This document shows, in pieces, positions 23,192-33,339 of a DNA stretch of 64,000 bases. A model generated the notes under the pieces. The model was given only the letters and a program-made list of their open reading frames with translations, was not told the origin of the DNA and ran no database searches. This DNA comes from Zygnema cylindricum (Eukaryota; Streptophyta; Zygnematophyceae; Zygnematales; Zygnemataceae): contig JBBHKE010000620.1 of NCBI GenBank assembly GCA_037447655.1, positions 1 to 64,000 of the forward strand, written 5' to 3'. Every line of letters begins with the position of its first letter. Positions within the stretch are counted from its first letter, which is position 1. A program made the translations under genes and the position numbers.

Positions 23192-23472
23192 GGATGCTCA
23201 CGTAGAAGATAATTCTGGTAGTTTGAGAAGAGAAGGTAAGCTGGTTGCGCAGAGCGAAGCAGTCTCCAAACTATTTCGACTAGGTGGTTCGCGAAGGCTG
23301 ATGGCAGTCTTAACCAAGAGGGTTGAGGGTTTTATTGTTAGACCTTTCCAACCGTCGCAGCGTGCGAGGGTATCGTAGCGTCCAACATTTGATAAACTGC
23401 GCTGCTGCGACAAAATCGAGGGTTCATCTTCACCAATGGGGTGAAACACAATTGAGCCATTGCACTTTCCTG

Positions 23473-24246
23473 TCACCGCAGCGATGTCATGCGATTATCT
23501 GACGGCGCCGCGACTATGCTGCGCTTCAGTGGTTGCGCAACCATAACGTTGCGGTCCGTTAACAACGCCGCCGTGTTTCTTTGCCGGGTCCCCAATATGA
23601 TCGCTATGGTTGCGATATTGTGATTCATTCTATTATTGCGTCCGCTGCGATTGCTCCTCGGGTGAAGTCGAGAATCCGCACTCTGCGTAAACCGGCGCAT
23701 TAATTCAGGGAAATGGAGATCGTCCTCGTTCACCCAAGAGTCGTCTTCAACGACGTAGCCCTTCCAAAGCACCAAATATTGGGTGGAGTTAGAATTCCGA
23801 GAGGGACGGGACTGAAGGATTTCCTCAACCTCGTACATGTCCGATGTACCTTGAATGGGCGGTAAAGGGGTATTATGCCGTCGATTATGAAAAATGGAGT
23901 CGGGGTCGCAAAACGGTTTTAGTAGGGACACATGGAAGACATTATGGATATACTAGTCCTTTGGTATATCCAACTTAAAGGCCACATCTCCCACTCGTTA
24001 AATAACACTGAACGGGCGTGTAAATCTTGGTGCAAATTTCTAGGAGAGGGCACTCGGTAACAACATGTTTGTTATATTAAGGTGAACTTTTTCACCCACG
24101 TTGAATACAATGTCCTTTCGGAGAGCGTCGGCCTGCTGCTTCTGACGATCTTTTGCAAGCTGGAGCGCCTTCGCCGCCTTTTCCAGATTCCCGTGCAGCG
24201 TTTTGGCAAAATCTAGAGTTGCGGGTGTAAGGCATTTCGATGCCAA
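23473..24246 (-). pseudogene. Gypsy element 2 integrase tail and chromodomain, unit 2
   Basis: The integrase tail has ALQLAKDRQKQQADALRKD, VFNVGEKVHLN and, after breaks, HVSLLKPF. A well preserved chromodomain follows at about 23,680-23,850: YEVEEILQSR and YLVLWKGYVVEDDSW, with E..L.FPELMRRF. Chromodomains of gypsy integrases steer insertion toward particular chromatin. The three aromatic cage positions look to be Tyr, Trp and a Trp in DDSW. A 70-residue tail follows, overlapping the region before the ORF2-like start. Confidence 0.85.
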
Positions 24247-24289
24247 TAAATTTTGGGGAAGCGTGGGTTGTCGTCCATAAAAGGCATTT

Positions 24290-25043
24290 CCACAAATGGC
24301 AGGGCATGAGGGTTTAATTGCACGTAACCCTTATGGTTGCTCCCTAGGTCCTTCGTTCTCATGAAATTATAGGCCGCGTGTGACGGCACGTCGGCGGGAA
24401 TATAGATAGGGTCCCCACGTTTTCCCCTGCGCCACGTTGTTGGCCACTTCGAAGGATCCCAATAATAGCGCTTGGCAAAGCTGAAGGTAGGGTCCGGATG
24501 CCTGTTGTCAATGGGGGGTAGGAAAAGGTAATCGCGAATTTCTTCTCCCTTCTCACTTTCCCCGTCCGTGTCCCCTCTTTCCCCTCCAAGGAGAAATACA
24601 TCGTCTCCACTAAGGTATTGTGCTTCGGCATTCTTTTGCGAGCTTTCCGAGAAGCGCTTGTCTGCTGTGCTCTCCTTATTAGGGTCCCTCATCACCTCCA
24701 TATCGGAGGCATGCTCCTCAATTGGCGAGGGTGTAAGTTACTGTTTCGGCTCCTCCGCATCCGAGATCTCATGATCTTCCTCATCCTCCTGATCCATTTC
24801 CTGGAGTGGGTTGTACTCGAGGTCTTGTGAATTTTTTGACCCCTCTCCTCCGCTGGTCTCTGCTGGTCTTGCCCCGCTACTTGCTGTCTCTTATGGATTA
24901 GGAAATTCCTCTACCTCCCTCCTCCTGTTTGCCTCAACCATGACCTCCGCCGCCGCTAACAATCTATCCAGACAGGGTACATACTCTCGCCCTAACCGTA
25001 CAAGCGTCCTCGTTTTCAGTGGTGGAGAGGAAGACAACGCCAT
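24290..25043 (-). pseudogene. Truncated ORF2-like copy in duplication unit 1 of gypsy element 2
   Basis: It starts MALSSSPPLKTRTLVRLG and hits a stop after about 50 codons. It continues in another frame through the acidic stretch and DYLFLPPIDN, then WPTTWRRG and DPIYIPADVPSH. It is cut at NPHALPFVE by the duplication junction, so the HYxxWD half and the coiled coil are missing. It preserves part of the globular region that is broken in unit 2. Confidence 0.7.
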
Positions 25044-25529
25044 GGATGCTGTTGTAGAAGATAATTCCGGTAGTTCGAGAAGAGAAGGTAAGCTGGTTGC
25101 GCAGGGCGAATAACTCTCAAAACTATTTTGACAAGGTGGTTTGCGAAGGCTGATGGCAGTCTTAACCACGAGGGTTGAGGGTTTTATTGTTCGACCTTTC
25201 CAACCGTCACAACGTGCGAGGGTATTGCAGCGTTCAACATTTGATAAACTGCGCTGCTGCGATGAAATCGAGGGTTCGTCGTCACCAATGTGGTGAAACA
25301 CAATTGAGCCGTTGCACTTTTCTGTCAGCGCAGCCATGGCCTTGGGATTATCTGACAGCGCAACGACTATGCTGCGCTTCGGTGGTTGCGCAACCATAAT
25401 GTTGCGGTCTGTAAACAACCCCGCCGCGTTTCTTTGCCGCGTCCCCAATATGATCATGATGGTTGGGATATTGTGATTTGTTCTATTACTGCGTCCGCTG
25501 CGATTGCTCCTCGGGTGAAGCCGAGTGTC

Positions 25530-25987
25530 CACACTCTGCGTAAACCGGCGCAGTAATTCAGGGGAATGGAGATCCTCCTCGTTCGCCTAATGGTCGCTTT
25601 ACCGCCGTAGCCCTTCCAACGCACCAAATATTTGGTGGAGTTAGAATTCTGAGAACGACGTGACTGAAGGATTTCCTCAACCTCTTACTCGTCCAATGTA
25701 CTTTGAATGGGCAGTAAAGGGGTATTATGCCGTCGATTCTAAAAAATGGAGTCGGGGTCGCAAAACGGTTTGAGTAGGGACACAGGATGACATTATGGAT
25801 ATGCCAGTCCTTCGGTATATCCAACTTATAGGCCACATCTCCCACTCGTGAAATAATAGTGAACGGGCGTGTAAATCTTGATGCAAATATCTTGGAGAGG
25901 GCACTCGGTAACAACATGTTTGCCATATTAAGGCAAACTTTATCACCCACGTTGAATACAATGTCCTTTCGGTGAGCGTCGGCCTGC
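25530..25987 (-). pseudogene. Gypsy element 2 integrase tail and decayed chromodomain, unit 1
   Basis: It reads VFNVGDKVCLNMANMLLP and YKLDIPKDWHIHNV, then a chromodomain whose frame is broken. The first strand and WKGY region are recognisable only by comparison with unit 2 at the DNA level. Confidence 0.7.
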
Positions 25988-27010
25988 TACTTCTGACGAT
26001 CCTTTCCAAGCTGGAGCACCTTCGCCTCCTTTTCCAAATTCTCGTCCAACATTTTGGCAAAATTTTGAGCTGCGGGTGTAGGGCGTTCCGCTGCAAATAA
26101 ATTTTGGGAAAGCGTGGGTTGTCGTCCATTAAGGGAAAATGGCGTAGCATTTGTGGACGAATGCACCGCACTGTTGTACGCCAACTCAATTTCCATCAAA
26201 TGGGTCACCCAATCCATATGTTGCATCGACAGATAAGTCTGCAGAGCCTCTTCTACAGTCCGATTCAATCTTTCAGTCTGACCATGGTTTGAGGGTGATA
26301 AGCTGTGGATATGGCCAATTGCGTTCCACACAGCTCGAACAAACTCCTCCAAAAGTAACTCACAAATTTTTGATCACGGTCGTTGACGATCCTCTTCGAA
26401 AGTCCGTGATGGCGGAATATCTCTCAAAAGAATAAGTCTACCACATCGCACTTTGGTTATGGTTGTCATGGGTAGGAAATGTGCCATTTTCGTCAAATAA
26501 TCCATGACGATGAAGATGGAGTCATAGCCTTCCCGAGTCAACGGGAGAGCAACAATGAAGTCCATCAAAATCGCTTCCCAAGGAACAGATGGTATCGGAA
26601 GGGGCTGTAACAGACCTTGGTGACCCGATTTCAATTTATTTCTATTACAATTGTCACATGTCCGGAGATACTCCTCAATATCCTAAGTCATGTTCGGCCA
26701 ATAATACGTTTTAGCGACACGTGTAGCTTTATATCCCGCCCGAAATGGCCACTGAGCGGCTCATCATGACTCTATTTAAGTATCGCATGACGTAACTCCT
26801 AGTTTGTTGGAACTTAAAGTCTAGTTTTCAGACACGGTCTGTACCGCTACATACCATTAGCGGTTCGAATTCATACCTTCCATTTAATGAGTTCGTTGAT
26901 TGTCTCGTCTTCGTCGTATGCGGCCTTGATCCTACTTAACCACTATTCTTCCACTTGTACCGTACTCGTCACTGTGTTGAAATTCGGATCCTGCTCTGTG
27001 AAACTCTGAG
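25987..27010 (-). pseudogene. Gypsy element 2 integrase, zinc-binding and catalytic core
   Basis: Upstream fragments (about 27,000-26,640) read DEDETINELIKWKV, HDEPLSGHFG and CDNCNRNKLKSG, the HHCC zinc-binding part. The core begins WEAILMDFIVALPLTREGYDS (first Asp). It continues through TKMAHFLPM to SPSNHGQTERLNRTVEEALQ with the Glu region. The second Asp segment (D..FTS) is disrupted around 26,370. Several stops occur. Confidence 0.82.
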
Positions 27011-28060
27011 ACCTCCATAAATCCTCAAAGTGGACAGCTTCCAAGAAGCCTCTAGGATAACCCTGACCCCTTTGTGTTTCAGCAAAAATAACTGCCACCC
27101 TGGCAGACAAAAACTCTAACCAACTTCACCCCTGTGAAGATAAGACTCCCTTGAGTCGATAGCAAAAAGAATCTCTGAATTTGCTCCCCTAAGCACTAAG
27201 TTATGGAGGGTCAAAGTTGACCTTTTGTACCGAAGCTCTCTGGGAGAGAGGGTACTATCTTCTAATTTTTCTAAGTCTATCTCTCTCACAGACTCTATCT
27301 ACTGATGTATGGAGCCAATCAGAATGTAGCTCCGTACACAAAAGTACAGTTGTCGCTGTACTTTATGTACGGCCATTGTACGACATGGCCTAAATGTCGA
27401 CACGTGGTATGTCCGGATTTTCTCCTTTAATCCGCGGAGATGCCGCGATCCAATGTCATTCCGCCACGTGTCATCCGATGTGGCGATAACCATAAACCGC
27501 CGAAATCCTCTTCCGGGATCTCGGCGTTAATTGCGGCCGTCCGATTAAATTCACATTTAATCGTAGCCGTAATAAATACATGCGTGGTATTTGTTTCACT
27601 AAAGAAATAAATGCGCGGTATTGGTTTCTTGTCCGTACCGGAATTCGTACTTTTATATTTATGGATATATGTCTCCCGTAATCAGTTACAGTTAAATGAA
27701 CTTTTCTACATTTAAATGTTTAAATAAATATCAAACCCTATATTACATAACACTACTTCTAGACTTAATGGTTAAGGCTACCGGCTACCGGCTGTCTGTC
27801 GGCCGGCAGCTATCAGGTTCAAATCCTGCCGCCGACACATATCTTTTAGTAAAATAAAACCCCTAACTAAAATATATTTTCCTGTAAACCTCTAGATAGC
27901 CTAGGTAGCCATGGCTCTAGCTCCCTCTCCAATTTCTCAGTGACTGCGACAAGTTTGAGAAGTTGGAGAGAGAAGTTAGAGGTAGACTGCCTCGGCTTCT
28001 TTCTTATTTCTATTCAGACCTAGAAAATACTTTAAAAGACCATTAATTTCTACACTCTGC
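27010..28060. repeat. Foreign insertion in gypsy element 2 pol, with tRNA-like segment
   Basis: This non-coding stretch separates RNase H from integrase, which are adjacent in intact elements. Its right part (27,897-28,032) matches the window start (1-152). Upstream of that, 27,757-27,840 has tRNA-like internal promoter boxes. The exact ends and target duplication are not clear to me. Confidence 0.55.
27757..27840 (+). other. tRNA-like segment (candidate SINE head)
   Basis: cttaatggttaaggc resembles the D-arm/A box of tRNA-Leu or Ser, and aggttcaaatcctg resembles the T-arm/B box about 40 bp later. The 3' acceptor-like ccgccgaca has no matching 5' strand, so this is not an intact tRNA gene. 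Followed by a dispersed repeat, it fits a tRNA-derived SINE. Confidence 0.5.
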
Positions 28061-28120
28061 GTGTGACGCTGCGGTGTTCTTTTTCACAGAGTCTACGTTT
28101 CCATCCTACGATGCTTGCGA

Positions 28121-29514
28121 TCATTGCTTCGTCACTGGCGCAGCTACTCCAGGTCTTCTCGACAGCTCATCCACCAAGTTTGTCTTGCCCGGTTTATATT
28201 TAATAACAAGTTTCAGTCCGAAGGTCTGAAGAAACGTCATCCAATGCACTTGTTTTTTAGACAACTTCGGTTTTTTCTGTAGGTACTCTAGAGCGTGGTG
28301 ATCGGTGATGATTGTGATCCGCTTCCTTTGAACGTAGCATTTCCAAACCTCCAGCGCATTAATGATTGCGATTGTTTCTTTTTCATGAGTGTCCCAGTTA
28401 AACTCCGTTGCCTTTAGTTTCCAACTGTAGTAGGCAATGGGTTGGAGGCCTTTTCCTTGATCCTCCATAAGGATCGCTCCAATAGTTGTATCACTAGCGT
28501 CGGTGATTATCGTCCAAGGTAAATCTGGGTTGGGGACAGCTAACACAGGGGCGGTAGCCAACCACTCTTTTTACGTATCAAAGGCTGCCCCTTGCATCGT
28601 TTTTCACTTGTAGGGCACGTCATTCTTAAGTAAGTCCATGAGTGGTGCAACAATTTTTGCGAAACCTTCGACAAAACGACGATGGTAGGAGCATAATCCA
28701 AGAAAGTTCGTTAACTTTGTAATGTTCGTCGGTTGCGTCCACTCCTTCACTGCCCTAGTTTTGTTTAGATCCACTGCGATCTCATCTCGGCTCACCACAT
28801 GACCCAAAAACTCAATTTTATCCTTCAAGAAGTCACATTTACTCCTCTTTGCGTACAACTTGTTTTCTCGAAGAACTTGTAGGACCGTCTATTGATGCTT
28901 TATATGATTCGACAACGTTCGGCTATACACCAAGATGTCGTATAGAAAGACGATTGCAAACGTGTCCGAATATCGCCTAAAGATGGAATTCATCAAATGC
29001 ATAAAGAAAGCCGGTGCATTGGTTAATCCAAACGGCATAACTCGAAATTGGAAATGACCATACCGATTTCTAAATGCCATCTTTTCCACATCTTCCTCGG
29101 CAATTCTGATTTGGTGATAACCGCTTCGCAGGTCGATCTTCAAAAAATATTTAGCACCTCGTAGTCGATCCAACAGTTCGTATATTCTCGATAGAGGATA
29201 CGCATTCTTCATTGTTAACTTGTTTAGCGCTCAGTAATCCAGACACATACGAAATCCTCCATCCTTCTTATTTACAAAGAGAATGGGTGCTCCATACGGT
29301 GACTCGCTCAGTTGAATTGCATTAGCTTCGACCAACTCTCAAGTTGCTTTTTGAATTCGTCCAATTCAGTGTAACTCATTTTGTACATCCGATTAGCCGG
29401 GGGTACTGCTCCGAGAACAAGCTCTATCTTGTGGTCCACTTCGCGCTTTGGAGGTAAGCCTTCTGGGAGCTTTATGGGAAAGACATCTACATACTCTTGG
29501 AGAAGTTTTGTCAC
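28121..29514 (-). pseudogene. Gypsy element 2 reverse transcriptase and RNase H
   Basis: RT motifs are [28 protein letters not shown] (first catalytic Asp), MPFGLTNAP and FLYDILVYS. The last is usually FIDDILVYS, so the first of the paired active-site Asp residues is Tyr. RNase H follows: IITDASDTTIGAIL, NWDTHEKETIAIINALEVWKC and ITDHHALEYL, ending KPGKTNLVDELSRRPG. Breaks lie at about 28,560-28,604, 28,870 and 29,220-29,310. Confidence 0.9.
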
Positions 29515-29541
29515 GACTTTCGGGGCCTCTACGGAAGTATT

Positions 29542-30174
29542 TCAGGTTTCGTCACCTACTTTTGAGTCAAATTCGGGATCATTCTTCCTCCATTCCTCCG
29601 GATTCCCCGATTTCAGCTCCTCCATAGGTTGGACGACCGCCAAACCAATTGTCTCCCCTTTCTTGAGTGCCCTCTTCAGCTGTAAGGCCGAAAGTAGGCG
29701 TCCCTCTTCCGCTCTCTTACCAGCCGCTCCCGCTTTTACCTCAAACTCTTCTTCACCCTTTTGCACTCTCATGTTGCCACTTCTCCAATCGATCGTCGGA
29801 TTCCATTTTTGTAGCCACGACTTCCCCAAAATGACCTCATGGTCTCCAAGAGTTAATACATGAAGGGTGTCGTACCATTTGAACATCCCAATTGCAACGC
29901 GTAATCTCGGAGTACTATGAGTAATGGATAGGGAACTTTCGTTGGCCAATTGCACCGACTGACGATCCTTTAGCACCACAAGAGGGAGGTTCAACTTTTT
30001 CGATGTCACTTCGTTGATGAAGTTCCTCGATGTGCCGGAGTCCACCATGAATCTAGCTGCGCTCACTTCGATTCGACCTTGAAATATTAGAAGGTCTCCC
30101 CCTTCACCAGCTAACCTCATGACGTTAAGCTTGCCCCTCTTAGGACCTCTCTTTTTTGGGCATTCTCGAGCCAT
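29542..30174 (-). pseudogene. Gypsy element 2 protease region
   Basis: The frame carries MVDSGTSRNFI, the DSG active site of retropepsin-type proteases, and later HEVILGKSWL. It begins in the zinc-knuckle tail (MARECPKKRGPK) and so continues gag. It stops before the RT linker. Confidence 0.85.
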
Positions 30175-31065
30175 ATAATCCAGGGAACCGCACTAAATGC
30201 ATAAACCGTTTTGGCTCTTTCGTTAGAGCTCCTTGGGGGACAAGTCGTTGGTCTTGGCCTTGGTAGTCTTTTTCTTTCTCTGAAGCATGTTAACCACCAC
30301 CTTATCCTCATCAATTGCTCCGAGCTCCATGGGGGTTGGACCGTCATCTCGTCGACCTCCTCCGCTGCTGCTCGACCCATATTGATAAGGTCTGCGAAAG
30401 GTGAAGTCTACCGAATCAGTCCGTTCAGCAAACTGGATGATTGCCGAGAGACTGGGAGTTGTACTTTCCCGACCAAGCGATTGCTCTACATCCCTACGAA
30501 TGGATGCCTTAAGCCCCTTCACGTAGCGATCCACAACTTCATCCTCTGTCATGGTGGGTATTTGGACTTTGCACTCCAAGAACCGCTGCGTAAATTCCAA
30601 CACCAAGGATCGTTATTTCAAGATCGCGATCTTATCCCTTGCAGCCTTAACCATGTTAACGGGTTGCCAAGATTCACGGGGGAGTTGAATGAAAAGAGTC
30701 AAAACCGTCAGTATCTCATCAATTTCCACCATTGTCCTCCACCATGCTCCCGCTGCCCTTTTAAGAAGACCACCCGCGTAGTGAATCTTCTCAAGGTCTG
30801 ATAGGCTAAGAAAATTTTCAAGATAATTCGTGATGGAGAATAGCCACGCGTCCAAGTTGTTGTGCCTGGCTTGATCAAACTCGCCGTGAAGTCTTAACTT
30901 TGGTCTCCTTAAGTCTCTCTCCATGCCTCCATGAGGTTGTTCACCAAGACGAGATTCCAAGGTTGCGACAGTGTTGCTCAATTGAGCATTTTGTAATCTC
31001 ACGTTTTCTAACTCCCAAAGAACTTGCGCTAACATTTCCGTGGTGGATACGCCGTGTTCTCCCAT
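30117..31065 (-). pseudogene. Gypsy element 2 gag with degenerate zinc knuckle
   Basis: It starts MGEHGVSTTEMLAQ, about 24 nt downstream of the primer site. Coiled-coil sequence leads to the capsid core (FDQARHNNLDAWLFS, AAGAWWRTM). After a stop at 30,613 the second half continues (FTQRFLECKVQIP, YVKGLKASIRRDVEQ). The zinc knuckle at about 30,165-30,205 reads C-I-stop-C-GSLD-Y-MARE-C: a stop lies inside and the knuckle His is Tyr. Confidence 0.85.
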
Positions 31066-31088
31066 GCTGTCGCGTCACGAGAGAAAGC

Positions 31089-31099
31089 TCCGATACCAG
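31089..31099 (-). other. Primer-binding site of gypsy element 2
   Basis: On the minus strand the sequence tggtatcggagc directly follows the LTR end. It differs by one base from the usual initiator-Met site TGGTATCAGAGC. Confidence 0.7.
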
Positions 31100-31580
31100 T
31101 GTAAAAGGAACAAAATACTACAATGCACAGCGGAAAGCTCTAAGGATCTCCTTGTAGCAACAACAAGAGTACACAACAATTAAAGCAATTACAAACAATG
31201 GTTGCGCTTTATTACTTCGGGAGAAGATTACAAAATTGAATGCTCGCTGCGAATGTCTACTTTAAGAGTCCGCGTTCACAACGTTTGCTTTCCTATTTAA
31301 ACTATCTTGCCGCTAGTCAACCTTGTACCAAACAAATGTACAGGTGGACCTTCACGGTCAACCGAGATCCATCTCAAAATATCCTTATAAAACTATAAAG
31401 TTCAATCTACATTACGCGGCGTTGCTATACTGCTATGCTGCGATACCATTTTGCTTTACTTCTAAGTTGCTACGTTGCTATGTTGTGCTAGTCTAGGATC
31501 CCAGCAGCGCTGCTCTGAAACCGCAACTATAGCAGCCTAGTTTCTAGCCACTAAGTATTCAACCCTATAACCTTGTTACA
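31100..31580 (-). repeat. 5' LTR of gypsy element 2
   Basis: It runs TGTAA...TTTTACA in minus orientation and is 481 bp long. It matches the 3' LTR at 21,402-21,895, which is longer because of small insertions. Confidence 0.88.
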
Positions 31581-33339
31581 GCAACCCTCTCGATGTTTCA
31601 CCTTTCTCCCCCCTCCCCCTCCCCCCCGTTTCAAATGCTGCCCCTTCGGCCTCAATCTAGAATATTTCTTTTTCGTAGCTCTCTCGAATTTGTTTCTACG
31701 TAGCTGTTTTTTTTTAACCTTTTGTTGTATTTTGTTTTATTTGTTTGTCTTGCCGTCATTCGAATTATGTTGGTTGTGGTCGCTAAATTTTCATCGATTC
31801 ACCTATTTTTGTTTGTCTTTTTTGCAGTTGTGACAAATGCAAAATTCCTTCTACAAATGGAGATAACGGGCATACTATTGAAGTATAAAAGAATCAGTTT
31901 TGAACGATAGGGGGAAAGTGAGGGCGGAGAGGAAAGAGGGAAGGCGAAGAAGGGAAGAGAGTAGAGGTGAGGTTAGAGAGGGAGGAAAGAAAAAAAGAGA
32001 GATTTTAAAAGAGGTAGGGTATGGGTAGCTTTGATGTATTTCAGTTTAGTTTTTTATAACACAAATAACAATAATAATTTAAATATTGAGAAATGTAGGT
32101 AAGAATAATAATTCGTGTTTTCTTGGAGTTGTACATTCAGTGATTATCCAACATAGGATTTCGTTTGATCAATTTCGAAATCTTTTATATTTTGGGTTCT
32201 AACTTTTGTAAAACTTTTATGTGCCCCGTGAAAGCAATAAAAAATAAAGGAATTGGTTGTTTATAGTTATAATTTTTATTATCCATATTTCTGTTTATGT
32301 TTATCATTTGTGTTTTTTGATTTTTGTAACTTATATATTAGTTTGCTCTACATTTGTAAAATGTGTTTTTTCATGTTAAAAATTTATGATCTGAGGTTAT
32401 TCTGATAACGAAAAAAAAAAATACATTTCAAGACCGAAAATGAAAAAAGGAAATACAAGAAACAAAAATGAATTCTTGATACTTGTTTGTGATTTCGGTG
32501 AACCAAGCTTAAGAGGAGAAGTGTATAATTTTTATACTATTAACGAAGAAAAAAATTGTTTGGGATTACATTTTGTTTTTTGGCCAAAGACTTTGCATTA
32601 TGCGCATGACACACAAGTAATTTATGGGATATAACTTTTAATACGACTATGTATACCTTATATCTATTTTAGAGTCAAAGTTGTATCATTCAGCCAAGAT
32701 TTGTTTTCGTCGCTGAATGGTAGAACTTAGTTTACCATCAAAATTACCATTCAGCGACAAGATGTTCTCGTCGCTGGATTATCGTTTCGAATTTCTAGAC
32801 TTCAGCGATGAAAGAGCGTCGTCGCTAAAACTGTTTGAAGCCGCGATTGACCTAGTAATGGACATTATTTGTCGCCATCCGTGGTATTTAACATGTAACC
32901 GACGAAGCCCTAAACACATTGAAAACATATGTGCCGAATTTGTGCACTTCAACGATGAGATTGTCGCTATAACTGTTTGAATGTCAAAAATGACCTTGCA
33001 ATAGACTGTATTTGTCGCTATCTCAGGAATATAATGTGTAATCGACGAAGCCTTAAACACATTGAAAACATGTGTAACATCTAATGTCATCAATGTCTTT
33101 TTTCATACATCATTTTCAGTAACAATCTTCAAAATGAAACACCAAGAAAGATATGATTATCTTGAAATCATCAAGGATACAATTTTCCCAACATTAAATG
33201 ACAAACGCTAAGTTTAATTGCCACACTAACAAAAAAACTATAAGAAATCAACCTAATTCTATAATTTTAGGCTAAACCTTGTTCTCCTCTTCACACACTA
33301 CACTACTTCTCTATGAAAGGACTCAAAATCTTCAGTCTC
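31581..33339. other. Element B noncoding region on the transposase 3' side
   Basis: There is no supported gene. It continues the pyrimidine-rich stretch that gypsy 2 interrupted. The stretch 31,890-32,000 is purine-rich, and the following ~600 bp are AT-rich. The stretch 32,700-33,060 is a CGACGA motif cluster in the same relative place as 10,760-11,150 in element A. Confidence 0.55.
32700..33060. repeat. CAGCGACGA motif cluster, element B 3' side
   Basis: It includes tcgtcgctgaatgg, attcagcgacaagatgttctcgtcgctgg, and ttcagcgatgaaagagcgtcgtcgct. Half-sites face each other across 6-12 nt. It also has a roughly 125 bp internal near-repeat (words gaagccctaaacacattgaaaacat and gaagccttaaacacattgaaaacat). 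Confidence 0.65.

Larger units (their letters stand above)
22436..26140 (-). repeat. Head-to-tail 1.85 kb duplication inside gypsy element 2
   Basis: Units of about 1,853 bp, roughly 22,436-24,288 and 24,289-26,140, share long identical words such as gagggtttaattgcacgtaa. Each contains the integrase tail, a chromodomain and most of the ORF2-like gene. At the junction (about 24,289) the ORF2-like frame passes from NPHALPFVE straight into integrase sequence (FMDDNPRFPKI). The units differ at many sites. Confidence 0.85.
21402..31580 (-). mobile_element. Ty3/gypsy element 2 (chromodomain type) inserted in element B
   Basis: The element runs from the 5' LTR at 31,100-31,580 to the 3' LTR at 21,402-21,895. 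Flanking 5-mers gcacc and gcaac differ at one base and may be the target duplication. The order on the minus strand is LTR, primer site, gag, protease, RT, RNase H, integrase, chromodomain, an extra ORF and LTR. A 1.85 kb internal tandem duplication (22,436-26,140) and a roughly 1 kb foreign insertion (about 27,010-28,060) enlarge it. Many stops make it inactive. Confidence 0.85.

Noticed and set aside
27757-27840. Functional tRNA gene
   Set aside because: The 5' acceptor strand does not pair with the 3' strand and the anticodon arm cannot be folded.
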